A DNA stretch of 64,000 bases from Mesorhizobium muleiense. GTDB taxonomy: Bacteria > Pseudomonadota > Alphaproteobacteria > Rhizobiales > Rhizobiaceae. The DNA lies in NCBI RefSeq assembly GCF_900099905.1, contig NZ_FNEE01000028.1, positions 16,613 through 80,612 of the forward strand. Direction: 5' to 3'. A model generated the notes under the pieces. The model saw only the letters and a list, made by a program, of their open reading frames with translations, did not search any database and was not told the origin of the DNA. The position numbers were made by a program, and so were the translations under genes. Positions 1 through 10,233 of this stretch are shown piece after piece; position 1 is the stretch's first letter; each line of letters begins with the position of its first letter.

Positions 1-390
1 CGATATGACATCGTCGTCGACGGCTCCGACAATTTCGAAACCCGTTATGCGATGGCCGACGCCTGCGCCGCGGAAAAGCGGCCGCTGGTCCATGCCGCCG
101 TCGGCCGCTTCGACGGCTCGGTGACCGTGCTGAAACCGTTCGAAACCGGCACGGATGGCAGGCCGAATCCGAGTTATCGCGATCTTTTCCCGGAACCACC
201 GCCGGCCGGCCTGGTGCCATCCTGCGCCGTGGCCGGCGTGCTCGGCGTGCTGACCGGCGTCGTCGGCACGCTGCAGGCCATGGAGGCGATCAAGCTGATC
301 GCCGGCATCGGCGAACCGCTGGTCGGCCGGCTGCTGCTTTACGATGCATTGGCCGCCCGCTTCGACACGATCCGCTACAAGAGCAGCTAG
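1..390 (+). CDS. moeB: MoeB/ThiF-family adenylyltransferase, C-terminal part
   Basis: The frame is open from the first base, so the N-terminal ATP-binding half lies outside the window. The visible 129 residues begin RYDIVVDGSDNFETRY, the conserved DxxDN-type segment of E1-like enzymes (ThiF/MoeB/HesA). They end with the usual PSCAVAGVLGVLTGVVGTLQ stretch, a helix close to the catalytic region. These enzymes adenylate the C-terminal glycine of a small sulfur carrier (MoaD or ThiS) for molybdopterin or thiamine synthesis in the cytoplasm. MoeB is favoured because there are no thi genes nearby, but the partner cannot be decided from this fragment. The family is clear; the gene symbol is tentative. 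Confidence 0.8.
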   Translation, partial: RYDIVVDGSDNFETRYAMADACAAEKRPLVHAAVGRFDGSVTVLKPFETGTDGRPNPSYRDLFPEPPPAGLVPSCAVAGVLGVLTGVVGTLQAMEAIKLIAGIGEPLVGRLLLYDALAARFDTIRYKSS

Positions 391-408
391 AACAAGAGCA
401 GCTAGATT

Positions 409-891
409 TTGGACAGCCTGGATTCCGTCGCGCAGCTTCCGGCCGATTTCGACCGTTGGGACGAGGTGTTGGCGCTGATCATGCGCGCCTTCGCTGCCAT
501 GGATGGCGTCATCGATCCGCCATCCTCGGCGCATCGGCTCACGGTCGAAAATCTCCGGGACAAGGCCCGGCAGGAGACGGGCTTTGCGGCGCTGAAGGGC
601 GGCAGGACTGTCGGCTGCGTTTTTGTCCTGGAGCAGGCCAACGATTTCTATGTCGGAAAGCTCGCGGTCGAAGCGGACTTTCAGGGACAAGGCATTGCCA
701 GGCGGCTGATGCAAGCTGTCGAGGATCTTGCCCGCAACCGCGGCAAGCCTGCGATCGAGCTTCAGACGCGGATCGAACTGACCGCGAATCACGCGGCCTT
801 TGCCCGCCTCGGCTTTCACGAAACGGCACGGACAGCGCACAGTGGCTATGACCGTCCGACCTCGATCACCATGCGCAAGGTGCTTTCGTAA
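409..891 (+). CDS. GNAT-family N-acetyltransferase
   Basis: A 160-residue single-domain GNAT protein. The acetyl-CoA pyrophosphate loop is visible as QGQGIARRLM at about residues 94-103, preceded by the beta-4 strand FYVGKLAVEADF. The C-terminal NHAAFARLGFHETART is the typical N-x-x-A-x-x-F/Y-x-x-x-GF motif. The best start is TTG at 409, because the first 24 residues form the expected alpha-1 helix. The first in-frame ATG at 481 would remove that helix. It starts 18 bp after the moeB-like gene and may be co-transcribed with it. The substrate cannot be predicted: the family acetylates amines on proteins, antibiotics or small metabolites. Confidence 0.8.
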   Translation: MDSLDSVAQLPADFDRWDEVLALIMRAFAAMDGVIDPPSSAHRLTVENLRDKARQETGFAALKGGRTVGCVFVLEQANDFYVGKLAVEADFQGQGIARRLMQAVEDLARNRGKPAIELQTRIELTANHAAFARLGFHETARTAHSGYDRPTSITMRKVLS

Positions 892-919
892 GCCTACGCT
901 AACTTACGATGGTAGCCGG

Positions 920-1921
920 TCACGTCCGCAGCGGCAGCACGCGATCCGGCGGCCGATGGCCATCGAAGAAGGCGCGGATGTTGATGATCACCTTCTCGCC
1001 CATGTCGATCCGGCCTTCGAGCGTCGCCGACCCCATATGCGGCAACAGCACGACCTTGCCCTTGGCGGCGAGCTTCAGCAATTTGCTGTTCAGCGCCGGC
1101 TCATGCTCGTAGACGTCGAGCCCGGCGCCGGCGATCTTGCCGTCCTGGATCAGCTTGACCAGGGAGTCCTCGTCGATGATGTCGCCGCGCGCCGTGTTGA
1201 CGATGTAAGCGGACGGTTGCAGAAGCGCCAGCCGCCGCGCCGAAAGCAGATGGAAGGTCGCCGGCGTCGACGGACAATTGACCGATATGATGTCCATGCG
1301 GGCAAGCATCTGGTCGAGGCTTTCCCAATAGGTCGCCTCCAGTTCGTCCTCGACCGCGGCAAGCACGCGATGGCGGTTGTGATAGTGGATCGACAGGCCA
1401 AAGGCCTTGGCCCGCCGGGCGACGGCGGTGCCGATGCGGCCCATGCCGACAATGCCGAGGCGTTTGCCCCAGATACGCCGGCCGAGCATCCAGGTCGGCG
1501 ACCAGCCGGCCCATTTCTTGTCGCCGGTCAGCACATTGGCGCCTTCCGCCAGCCGCCGCGGCACCGCCAGCATCAGCGCCATGGTCATGTCGGCGGTATC
1601 TTCGGTCAAAACGTTCGGCGTGTTGGTGACGGTAATGCCCTTCTTCGCTGCTGCTGACACGTCGATCTTGTCGACGCCGTTGCCGAAATTGGCGATCAGC
1701 TTGAGGTTGTCGCCGGCCTGGGCGATCAGCGCCGCGTCGATTTGATCGGTTATGGTCGGCACCAGCACGTCGGCTTCCTTGACCGCCGCGACCAGTTCCG
1801 GCTGCGTCATCGGCCGGTCTTCGACATTCAGCCGGGCGTCGAACAGCTCACGCATGCGGGTCTCGACCGGGTCGGGCAGCTTGCGCGTGATGACGACGAG
1901 GGGCCTTTTTCTGCCTACCAT
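920..1921 (-). CDS. D-isomer-specific 2-hydroxyacid dehydrogenase (glyoxylate/hydroxypyruvate reductase type)
   Basis: A full-length 333-residue NAD(P)-dependent 2-hydroxyacid dehydrogenase. The Rossmann motif GMGRIG lies at residues 159-164. The catalytic residues fit the family: R245 in NTARGDI, E274 in DVYEHEP, and H295 in LLPHMGSAT. Such enzymes reduce glyoxylate, hydroxypyruvate or other 2-oxoacids to the D-hydroxyacid in the cytoplasm. The similarity is closest to the GyaR/GhrB type, but substrate choice cannot be read from sequence alone. It is convergent with the GNAT gene (28-bp gap) and divergent from the SH3-domain gene, and no operon partner is visible. Confidence 0.85.
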   Translation of the reverse strand: MVGRKRPLVVITRKLPDPVETRMRELFDARLNVEDRPMTQPELVAAVKEADVLVPTITDQIDAALIAQAGDNLKLIANFGNGVDKIDVSAAAKKGITVTNTPNVLTEDTADMTMALMLAVPRRLAEGANVLTGDKKWAGWSPTWMLGRRIWGKRLGIVGMGRIGTAVARRAKAFGLSIHYHNRHRVLAAVEDELEATYWESLDQMLARMDIISVNCPSTPATFHLLSARRLALLQPSAYIVNTARGDIIDEDSLVKLIQDGKIAGAGLDVYEHEPALNSKLLKLAAKGKVVLLPHMGSATLEGRIDMGEKVIINIRAFFDGHRPPDRVLPLRT

Positions 1922-2052
1922 TGTTTCCTCGAACCCGACCTCGTTGAGACCTCTTTAACCAAGACAGGCGAAACTGCAGGCCGGTCGCGGTGCCAGTTCT
2001 CCATGTAACAAGAGGTTCCGCCGAAGACAAAGAAAAAGGGGCGCCAGGGCCG

Positions 2053-2637
2053 ATGAGCCGGCGCCGAAAGGGAACGAAAGTGTCTGGTTTCGCGTCGCTC
2101 CGCCTGGCCCTCAGCGCAGCATTTCTCGGCGCTCTGCTTTATTCCCCGGATTTGGCGGCACAGAATGCGGCAGCACCGACCCAGAGCGTCACGCTCGGGC
2201 CGAGCGGCCTGCCGCTGCCGCGCTTCGTCAGCCTGAAAGCCGGCCGCGTCAACTCCCGCGTCGGACCAGGCGTCAACTATTCCGTCGACTGGATGTATAT
2301 GAAGCCCGGCTTGCCGATGGAGATCATCCAGGAATTCGACACCTGGCGTCGGGTGCGCGATGCCGACGGCTCGGAAGGCTGGATCAACCAGTCGCTGCTT
2401 TCAGGTCGCCGCACGGCGATCGTAGCACCCTGGCAGCGCGGCAAAGATGCCCGAATCAACCTACTCGACGACCCGCAAAAGGATGCCGGCATCGTCGCAA
2501 TCGTCGAGCCTGGCGCCATGGGCACGATCAAGTCCTGTGACGGCCAGTGGTGCGAAATGACCTTCAGTGGCCACACCGGCTGGCTCGCCCAGTCGCTGGT
2601 CTGGGGCGCCTATCCCGGCGAACGGGTCAAGGACTGA
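2053..2637 (+). CDS. Exported SH3-domain protein
   Basis: 194 residues if it starts at the ATG at 2053. An earlier in-frame ATG at 1990 would add 21 residues with no signal-peptide character. From the chosen start there is a basic n-region (MSRRRKGTK), then a hydrophobic stretch LRLALSAAFLGALL and an AxA-like cleavage region before AQNAAAP, so a Sec signal peptide is likely. The mature part carries two SH3b-like repeats: SLKAGRVNSRVGPGVNY with GWINQSLLSG, and a second ending GHTGWLAQSLVWG. Bacterial SH3b domains usually bind cell-wall peptides, so a periplasmic envelope role is inferred. The specific function is unknown. Confidence 0.75.
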   Translation: MSRRRKGTKVSGFASLRLALSAAFLGALLYSPDLAAQNAAAPTQSVTLGPSGLPLPRFVSLKAGRVNSRVGPGVNYSVDWMYMKPGLPMEIIQEFDTWRRVRDADGSEGWINQSLLSGRRTAIVAPWQRGKDARINLLDDPQKDAGIVAIVEPGAMGTIKSCDGQWCEMTFSGHTGWLAQSLVWGAYPGERVKD

Positions 2638-2661
2638 CTCTTCTTGCCGGTCGAGTCCGGA

Positions 2662-2693
2662 GGCCGATACCGGCGAAACGGTATCTCGCGGCC
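2662..2693. terminator. Possible bidirectional terminator between convergent genes
   Basis: GATACCG at 2666-2672 pairs with CGGTATC at 2679-2685 around a 6-nt loop, and the flanking GGCC/GGCC can extend the stem with a short internal loop. It lies in the 70-bp gap between the convergent SH3-protein and irr genes. No good T-tract follows on either strand, so the call is weak. Confidence 0.35.
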
Positions 2694-2707
2694 TTATGAC
2701 GAGCCGA

Positions 2708-3139
2708 TCACTCGCAGCGTTTGGGGCGCAGCCTCACCACGATATCGACATTGGCGATCTCCATCCCCTCCGGTGGCTCCGGCAGGTTGGAAACCGTGAC
2801 AGGACCGCTGGCGATGTCGAAAATCCTGTTTTCGCCCTCAATGTAGAAATGATGGTGATCGGAGGTGTTGGTGTCGAAGTAGGTCTTCGACCCCTCGACG
2901 GCCAGGATGCGCAGAAGGCCCGCCTGGGTGAATTGATGAAGGGCGTTGTAGACGGTGGCGAGCGATACCGGCACGCCGGCGGCGATCGCCTCCTCGTGCA
3001 GTTCCTCGGCCGACAGATGGCGGTCGCCTTTGGCAAAAAGCAGATCGGCCAGCGCAATGCGCTGACGCGTCGGCCTCAGGCCAGCTTCGCGAACCCGCTT
3101 GTCCACAGCGACATTTTCCTTCCGGCAGCCCAGATCCAT
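2708..3139 (-). CDS. irr: Iron response regulator Irr (Fur superfamily)
   Basis: A 143-residue Fur-family protein. The winged helix occupies about residues 15-80 (LRPTRQRIALADLLF, then SLATVYNALHQF as recognition helix). The triple histidine in DHHHFY (H95-H97) is the haem/metal-responsive signature of Irr. There is no GCPWH-type haem regulatory motif at the N-terminus, which matches rhizobial rather than Bradyrhizobium Irr. In Rhizobiales, Irr is active when iron or haem is low, binds ICE boxes, represses iron-using and storage genes and activates some uptake genes. Its position divergent from fabA-fabB-fabI is the usual rhizobial arrangement. An exact ICE box lies at 37551-37567 in this window. 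Confidence 0.93.
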   Translation of the reverse strand: MDLGCRKENVAVDKRVREAGLRPTRQRIALADLLFAKGDRHLSAEELHEEAIAAGVPVSLATVYNALHQFTQAGLLRILAVEGSKTYFDTNTSDHHHFYIEGENRIFDIASGPVTVSNLPEPPEGMEIANVDIVVRLRPKRCE

Positions 3140-3223
3140 CTATCCGTCCAAGCTCAAGTTTCGCCTCAAGAGCTGCCCAGAACGGCAAAAAACGAACATT
3201 GACCGAACCTGGACATAACCCGA

Positions 3224-3252
3224 CATATATTCTGTCGGCCGAATACGATCAA
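3224..3252 (-). promoter_or_regulatory. Putative irr promoter
   Basis: Read on the minus strand: TTGATC (3247-3252), 17-nt spacer, TATATG (3224-3229), about 85 bp upstream of the irr ATG. An inverted repeat CGACA-N7-TGTCG (3221-3237) overlaps the -10 and could be an operator. It does not match the ICE box. Confidence 0.45.
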
Positions 3253-3382
3253 TAGCGCGCATTGACCCCGGCAGGCGGGCAGGTTAAGCGCAAACGCCGG
3301 TTTCCGGCCTGAAATAGATTGTGTTAGGAAACCAACGACAAGGGCGCGCTACCGCCCGGACGATTATTGGGGACGGAGACTG

Positions 3383-3901
3383 ATGGCGGTTTCGAAATCC
3401 AGCTACGATTACGAGGAACTGCTTGCCTGCGCCCGCGGCGAGCTGTTCGGACCTGGAAACGCCCAGCTCCCCTATCCGCCGATGCTGATGTTCGACCGCA
3501 TCACCGAAATCAGCGAGACCGGCGGCGCCTTCGACAAGGGCTTCATCCGCGCCGAATTCGACATCAAGCCGGACTTGTGGTTTTTCGCCTGCCACTTCAT
3601 CGGCAACCCGATCATGCCGGGGTGCCTGGGCCTCGACGCCATGTGGCAATTGACGGGATTCTACCTTGGCTGGCTCGGCGAGCCGGGCAAGGGCATGGCG
3701 CTGTCGACCGGCGAAGTGAAATTCAAAGGCATGGTGACGCCGTCGGTCAAGAAGGTAGAATATGGCGTGGATTTCAAGCGCGTGATGCGCGGCCGGCTGG
3801 TGCTGGGTATCGCCGATGGCTGGCTGAAGGCCGATGGCGAACCCATATACGCAGCAACGGATCTCAAGGTGGGTCTGTCCAAGCAATCGGCTGCCGCCTG
3901 A
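3383..3901 (+). CDS. fabA: 3-hydroxydecanoyl-ACP dehydratase/isomerase FabA
   Basis: 172 residues, the standard FabA length. The active-site segment CHFIGNPIMPGCLGLDAMWQ places the catalytic dyad at H71 and D85, as in E. coli. FabA is a cytoplasmic hot-dog-fold enzyme. It dehydrates 3-hydroxyacyl-ACP and isomerises trans-2-decenoyl-ACP to cis-3-decenoyl-ACP, the branch point to unsaturated fatty acids. The GGGGACGGAGACTG segment just before the ATG supplies the ribosome binding site. It is followed by fabB and fabI in the same direction (129-bp and 12-bp gaps), so the three probably form one transcription unit. Confidence 0.96.
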   Translation: MAVSKSSYDYEELLACARGELFGPGNAQLPYPPMLMFDRITEISETGGAFDKGFIRAEFDIKPDLWFFACHFIGNPIMPGCLGLDAMWQLTGFYLGWLGEPGKGMALSTGEVKFKGMVTPSVKKVEYGVDFKRVMRGRLVLGIADGWLKADGEPIYAATDLKVGLSKQSAAA

Positions 3902-4030
3902 CCGGCGCCTGCGCAGCACCGCCAAGTCCGCGGGAGGCGCAAAGGAAGCTGTAGAACTTAATTTGCGCATCCTTGTCCGGCAGGTTTCGGTCCGGCAGGT
4001 TTCGGGTTCACGCGCTGGAAGGAGTAGCGA

Positions 4031-5251
4031 ATGAGACGGGTCGTAGTGACAGGCCTCGGCATCGTGTCGTCGATCGGCAACAATGCCAACGAGGTGCAGG
4101 CCTCGCTGCATGATGCCAGATCCGGCATCAGCTTCTCGGATTCCTTCGCCGAACACGGCTTCCGCTGCCAGGTCTGGGGAGCGCCGACGCTCGACCCCGC
4201 CGCGCTGATCGATCGCCGCGCCATGCGCTTCCTGTCGCAAGGTGCGGCCTGGAACCATGTCGCCATGGACCAGGCGATCGTGGACGCTGGACTTGGCGAG
4301 AACGACATCACCAATGAGCGCACCGGCATCGTCATGGGATCGGGCGGACCATCGACCAGAACCATCGTCGAAGCCGCTGAAACCACGCTCAAGAACGGCA
4401 GCCCCAAGCGCATCGGCCCGTTCGCGGTGCCGAAGGCGATGTCGTCGACCGCTTCGGCGACGCTCGCCACCTGGTTCAAGATCCACGGCGTCAATTATTC
4501 GATCTCTTCGGCCTGCTCGACCTCGGCGCATTGCATCGGCAATGGCTACGAACTGATCCAGTGGGGCAAGCAGGACATGGTCTTCGCCGGCGGCCATGAG
4601 GACCTCGACTGGACGATGTCGGACCTGTTCGATGCGATGGGCGCCATGTCCTCCAAGTTCAACGACCGGGCATCGGCTGCCTCGCGCGCCTATGACGTCG
4701 ATCGCGACGGCTTCGTCATTGCCGGCGGCGCCGGCGTGCTGGTGCTGGAAGAGCTCGAGCACGCCAAGGCGCGCGGCGCCAAGATCTACGCCGAGGTCGT
4801 CGGCTATGGCGCGACCTCCGACGGCTTCGACATGGTGGCGCCCTCGGGCGAAGGCGCGGTGCGCTGCATGCGGCAGGCGCTGGCGACCGTCTCTTCGCCG
4901 GTCGACTACATCAACACGCACGGCACCTCGACGCCGGTCGGCGACTCCAGGGAAATGGGCGCGATCCGCGAGGTGTTCGGCGAAAACATGCCGTTCATCA
5001 CCTCGACGAAATCGCTGACCGGCCACTCGCTGGGTGCGGCCGGCGTGCAGGAATCGATCTACTCGATCCTGATGATGCAAGGCGGCTTCATCGGCGAGAG
5101 CGCCCACATCGAGCAGCTCGATCCGGAATTCGAGGGTATGCCGATCGTGAGAGAGCGCATCGACGATGCCAGGATCGACACCGTCCTGTCCAACTCGTTC
5201 GGTTTCGGCGGCACCAACGCAACGCTGATTTTCCAGCGCTATTCCGCATAA
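4031..5251 (+). CDS. fabB: 3-oxoacyl-ACP synthase I FabB
   Basis: A 406-residue ketosynthase. The Cys-His-His triad is C162 in SSACSTSAHC, H297 in NTHGTSTPVGD and H332 in LTGHSLGAAG, within one residue of the E. coli FabB numbering. FabB elongates cis-3-decenoyl-ACP made by FabA by condensing it with malonyl-ACP, so both genes are needed for the anaerobic-type pathway to cis-vaccenate. The ATG is preceded by GGAAGGAGTAGCGA, a strong Shine-Dalgarno sequence. It lies 12 bp ahead of fabI. Confidence 0.96.
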   Translation: MRRVVVTGLGIVSSIGNNANEVQASLHDARSGISFSDSFAEHGFRCQVWGAPTLDPAALIDRRAMRFLSQGAAWNHVAMDQAIVDAGLGENDITNERTGIVMGSGGPSTRTIVEAAETTLKNGSPKRIGPFAVPKAMSSTASATLATWFKIHGVNYSISSACSTSAHCIGNGYELIQWGKQDMVFAGGHEDLDWTMSDLFDAMGAMSSKFNDRASAASRAYDVDRDGFVIAGGAGVLVLEELEHAKARGAKIYAEVVGYGATSDGFDMVAPSGEGAVRCMRQALATVSSPVDYINTHGTSTPVGDSREMGAIREVFGENMPFITSTKSLTGHSLGAAGVQESIYSILMMQGGFIGESAHIEQLDPEFEGMPIVRERIDDARIDTVLSNSFGFGGTNATLIFQRYSA

Positions 5252-5263
5252 GGACTGCCAACC

Positions 5264-6076
5264 ATGGACGGATTGATGAAGGGCAAGCGCGGGCTTGTCA
5301 TGGGTGTCGCCAACGACCATTCGATCGCCTGGGGCATCGCCCGGAAACTGTCCGAACATGGGGCGGAACTCGCCTTCACCTATCAGGGCGAAGCCTTCGG
5401 CCGCCGGGTCAAGCCGCTCGCCGACAAGCTAGGCTCCTCGCTGGTCGTCCCTTGCGACGTCGAGGACAGCGCATCGGTTGCCGCCACCTTCGAGACCTTG
5501 GGCGAGGCCTGGGGCGGCCTGGACTTCGTCGTCCACGCCATCGGCTTTTCCGACAAGAACGAGTTGAAAGGCCTTTACGCCGACACCAGCCGCGACAATT
5601 TCGTCCGTACCATGGTCATCTCCTGCTACTCCTTCACCGAGGTCGCCCGTCATGCGGCCGCGCTGATGAAGGACGGCGGCTCGATGATCACGCTGACCTA
5701 TGCCGGTTCGGTCCGCGTCATGCCGAACTACAACGTCATGGGCGTCGCCAAGGCCGGGCTTGAAGCCAGCGTCCGCTATCTCGCTAACGACTACGGCCCG
5801 CGCGGCATCAGGGTGAACGGCATATCCGCCGGACCGGTGCGGACACTGGCCGGCGCCGGGATTTCCGACGCACGCCACATGTTTTCCTACCAGCAGCGCA
5901 ACTCGCCGCTGCGCCGCACAGTGACCATCGACGAAGTCGGTGGTTCCGCGCTCTATCTGCTGTCCGACCTGTCGTCGGGCGTCACCGGCGAAATCCACTA
6001 TGTCGATTCCGGCTACCACATCGTATCGATGCCGGCGCTCGACGAGCTGAAGCGGACCGACAGCGGACGAGAGTAA
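5264..6076 (+). CDS. fabI: Enoyl-ACP reductase FabI
   Basis: A 270-residue short-chain dehydrogenase-like protein. The N-terminal nucleotide motif is GVANDHSIAWGIA (about residues 14-26). The catalytic pair with the FabI spacing Y-x6-K is Y156 and K163 (YNVMGVAK), identical to the E. coli numbering. It reduces trans-2-enoyl-ACP with NAD(P)H in the last step of each elongation cycle and is the target class of triclosan and isoniazid-like inhibitors. It is the third gene of the fabA-fabB-fabI cluster and convergent with the rsmC-like gene. Rhizobia often carry a second fabI elsewhere, so this copy may not be the only one. Confidence 0.94.
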   Translation: MDGLMKGKRGLVMGVANDHSIAWGIARKLSEHGAELAFTYQGEAFGRRVKPLADKLGSSLVVPCDVEDSASVAATFETLGEAWGGLDFVVHAIGFSDKNELKGLYADTSRDNFVRTMVISCYSFTEVARHAAALMKDGGSMITLTYAGSVRVMPNYNVMGVAKAGLEASVRYLANDYGPRGIRVNGISAGPVRTLAGAGISDARHMFSYQQRNSPLRRTVTIDEVGGSALYLLSDLSSGVTGEIHYVDSGYHIVSMPALDELKRTDSGRE

Positions 6077-6122
6077 TTTAATTTCGGCCGCAGAAGATGC
6101 CGTTGTCCGCGTGAACCAGCCT

Positions 6123-7136
6123 TCAGCGGCGCGCCGCGAAAACCTTGAACATGCCGTCGCGGGCAATCTCGGCATGGCTGGAGAAGGCGGCCGCCAGCAC
6201 CGGCTCGTAGGGAAGCTGGCGGTTCGCCACCACGAACAGCCGACCGCCCGGCTTCAGCGCCTTTGCCGCGGCGCGGATCATGCCGGCGCCGATCTCGGGC
6301 TCGGCCGCCCGGCTGCGATGGAAGGGCGGGTTCATGGCGATGGCGTCATAGCGCCGCTCGACCGGCTCGCTCAAAAGATCGATCCAGAAGAAGTTGGGTT
6401 CCGCCGCCGTGTTGCCGATATTGAATTTCGCCGCCTCCAGCGCATCGAACTCGGCCTCGTAGAGATCAAGCGCCGATATGCCAGGTGAGCGGGCGGCGAC
6501 CTCGGCCGCCACATAGCCCCAGCCGGCGCAGAAATCGGCAACGCTGCCACGCAGGTCGCCGGGGAGATTGTCGACCAGCAATCTCGAACCTGCATCGATC
6601 TTGTCGAAAGAAAACATGCCTGGTGCGGTGCGGAACCGATCCTCGACCAGAAGGGCGGGATTGGCAGCGCGAAGCGCTGCCGCGACCGCAGCATCGGCAG
6701 GTCGATGAAACCAGAAGGCGATCCCGTGATGTTTCGGCAAATGGCCGTCGAGCGGCACAAGCTCGTCGATGCGCTTGCGCAGGCTGGCAATGCCATCGTC
6801 CTTGGCGCCGGCAACGACAATCGATCCGCCCGGCCGCACACGCTCAATCGCCTCGGCGATGCGCAATTCGTTCTGCCCGCGATGGCGGCCGGCAAGCACC
6901 AATGCCGCATCGAAACCTTCGCCCTCCAGGCGCGGCGTGACGGTGAAACCGGCCGCCTGCAGCGCGCGAAAGTGCGGCCGGAAGCCTTGCACAAGATGCA
7001 GTGCTGCATCAAAACCTTCGGGCAGGCGGAAGCCCGGCTCAGCGCCCAGAAAGAGGACACGCTCGCCCTTACGCGGCAAGGAAACAGCCTCCGCCTCGAA
7101 CGGATGGAACAGTGTCTTCAGCGGCTCAGCGGACAT
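6123..7136 (-). CDS. RsmC-like rRNA guanine-N2 methyltransferase
   Basis: Starting from the ATG at 7136 the product has 337 residues; an upstream in-frame TTG at 7169 is less likely. The C-terminal half is a class I SAM-dependent methyltransferase with VADFCAGWGYVAAEVA as motif I and NPPFHR as the N2-guanine/amino-methyltransferase catalytic motif. The N-terminal half resembles the degenerate methyltransferase domain of RsmC and RlmG. The expected reaction is m2G formation on 16S rRNA (RsmC, G1207) or 23S rRNA (RlmG); sequence alone cannot separate them. It lies downstream of pnp but behind a strong terminator, so it probably has its own promoter. Confidence 0.78.
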   Translation of the reverse strand: MSAEPLKTLFHPFEAEAVSLPRKGERVLFLGAEPGFRLPEGFDAALHLVQGFRPHFRALQAAGFTVTPRLEGEGFDAALVLAGRHRGQNELRIAEAIERVRPGGSIVVAGAKDDGIASLRKRIDELVPLDGHLPKHHGIAFWFHRPADAAVAAALRAANPALLVEDRFRTAPGMFSFDKIDAGSRLLVDNLPGDLRGSVADFCAGWGYVAAEVAARSPGISALDLYEAEFDALEAAKFNIGNTAAEPNFFWIDLLSEPVERRYDAIAMNPPFHRSRAAEPEIGAGMIRAAAKALKPGGRLFVVANRQLPYEPVLAAAFSSHAEIARDGMFKVFAARR

Positions 7137-7164
7137 TTTTCGATCTCGAAGTGCAGCTGGCTTG

Positions 7165-7211
7165 ATCAAAAAATGAAAGCGGGCGCGACCTGTCGGCGCG
7201 CCCGTTTCGAT
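7165..7211 (-). terminator. Rho-independent terminator of pnp
   Basis: Read on the minus strand, ACGGGCGCG pairs with CGCGCCCGC around a short loop, starting 17 bp after the pnp stop. It is followed by CTTTCATTTTTTG. Stem plus T-run is a typical intrinsic terminator. It separates pnp from the rsmC-like gene. Confidence 0.8.
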
Positions 7212-7227
7212 TGTTCGGTCAGATCGC

Positions 7228-9375
<2,148 letters not shown>

Positions 9376-9781
9376 GTCTTGTCCTTCATATGCGGAAAGG
9401 GCCGCGCCATTTCACCGTGCGCGAGTGCCCCTTTCCCTTGGCTTCGTTTCTCGGGCAGCCACGGGCAAGACAACGGGAAGCTCGGGTAAATCCGGCGCGG
9501 GTGCCGCGCGAGCGTCCTGCAATCCTGCCCCATGACCGTCCATGGGCGGTTTCGAATGGCCCTGTGCTATATCGAAACCGGGTCTGGCCAATCGATCCGA
9601 CTGGCCTTGCGCATGACCCGAAAACCGCGGCTCTCGGAAATGCCTTGCGCAAATTCAAAGTTTCAGAGCGTCCCATGTGCGCGTGCAACTCGAAGCGCGG
9701 CGCTCTACTTCCTTCATTGGAGCAATGGACTGCTCCAATGCGCGACCGGCGGGCTCTCGAAAGAACCCGCCGGTCAATTCG
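9376..9781. other. rpsO-pnp intergenic region with hairpins and a degenerate repeat
   Basis: No gene is supported in these 406 bp. Directly after the rpsO stop (minus strand) GACCGGCGGGTTC pairs with GAGAGCCCGCCGGTC (9746-9778). A second hairpin, CATTGGAGCA/TGCTCCAATG, sits at 9715-9741. The segment 9580-9711 is a diverged reverse-orientation copy of the RIME-type repeat at 49943-50055. The part nearest pnp is the presumed 5' leader; in enterobacteria that leader is the RNase III/PNPase autocontrol site. Confidence 0.5.
9580..9711 (-). repeat. RIME-like intergenic repeat, degenerate copy
   Basis: It carries TGCGCATGACCCGAAAACCG, GCGCAAATTCAAAGTTTCAG, GAGCGTCC and GCGCGGCGCTCTA in order. These match the inverse complement of 49943-50055 with scattered changes. 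It belongs to the rhizobial intergenic mosaic/palindromic element class. Confidence 0.55.
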
Positions 9782-10051
9782 TCAACGGCGCAGACCGAGC
9801 TTCTCGATCAGCGTCTGATAGCGCGCGTCGTCCTTGCGCTTGAGATAATCAAGCAGGCTGCGGCGCTGGGAGACGAGAGCGAGCAGACCACGGCGGGAAT
9901 GGTTATCCTTCTTGTGGTCCTTGAAATGGTCGGTCAGGTTCTTGATGCGCTCGGAAAGGATGGCCACCTGGACTTCCGGAGACCCGGTATCGCCCTTGGC
10001 GGTTGCGAATTCACCCATCAATTCCTTCTTGCGCTCGGCAGTAATCGACAT
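9782..10051 (-). CDS. rpsO: 30S ribosomal protein S15
   Basis: 89 residues from the ATG at 10051, the usual S15 length. The conserved segments are DTGSPEVQVAILSERI, LTDHFKDHKKDNHSRRGLL and RRSLLDYLKRKD. S15 is a primary 16S rRNA binder (helices 20-22) and nucleates the 30S platform. AAGGAAAAACACG upstream of the ATG is the ribosome binding site. It lies upstream of pnp and downstream of corA, in the usual rpsO-pnp pairing. In E. coli S15 represses its own translation; a comparable site was not identified here. Confidence 0.97.
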   Translation of the reverse strand: MSITAERKKELMGEFATAKGDTGSPEVQVAILSERIKNLTDHFKDHKKDNHSRRGLLALVSQRRSLLDYLKRKDDARYQTLIEKLGLRR

Positions 10052-10154
10052 CGTGTTTTTCCTTATCTGTTTGAGGAAACGGGACGCCCTCGGCCGGGAT
10101 GTCGTCCAGCAGGGGCCGGTACAAGCAACGTGGCATTGCACGATGCTGCGGCGC

Positions 10155-10183
10155 ATATAGGGCAATTCAGGCAAAAACACCAG
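10155..10183 (-). promoter_or_regulatory. Putative rpsO promoter
   Basis: On the minus strand CTGGTG (10178-10183), 17-nt spacer, CTATAT (10155-10160). The -10 matches the alphaproteobacterial consensus; the -35 is weak. It would give a leader of about 100 nt before the rpsO ATG. Confidence 0.5.
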
Positions 10184-10233
10184 CCCAATTCACAAGCCGG
10201 CTTTTTGCTGCACAAACGAAGATTTCGCCTCGG

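Noticed and set aside
3140..3382. ICE box between irr and fabA
   Set aside because: The region was read for TTTAGAA/TTCTAAA-like dyads; only CGACA-N7-TGTCG is present, which does not fit.
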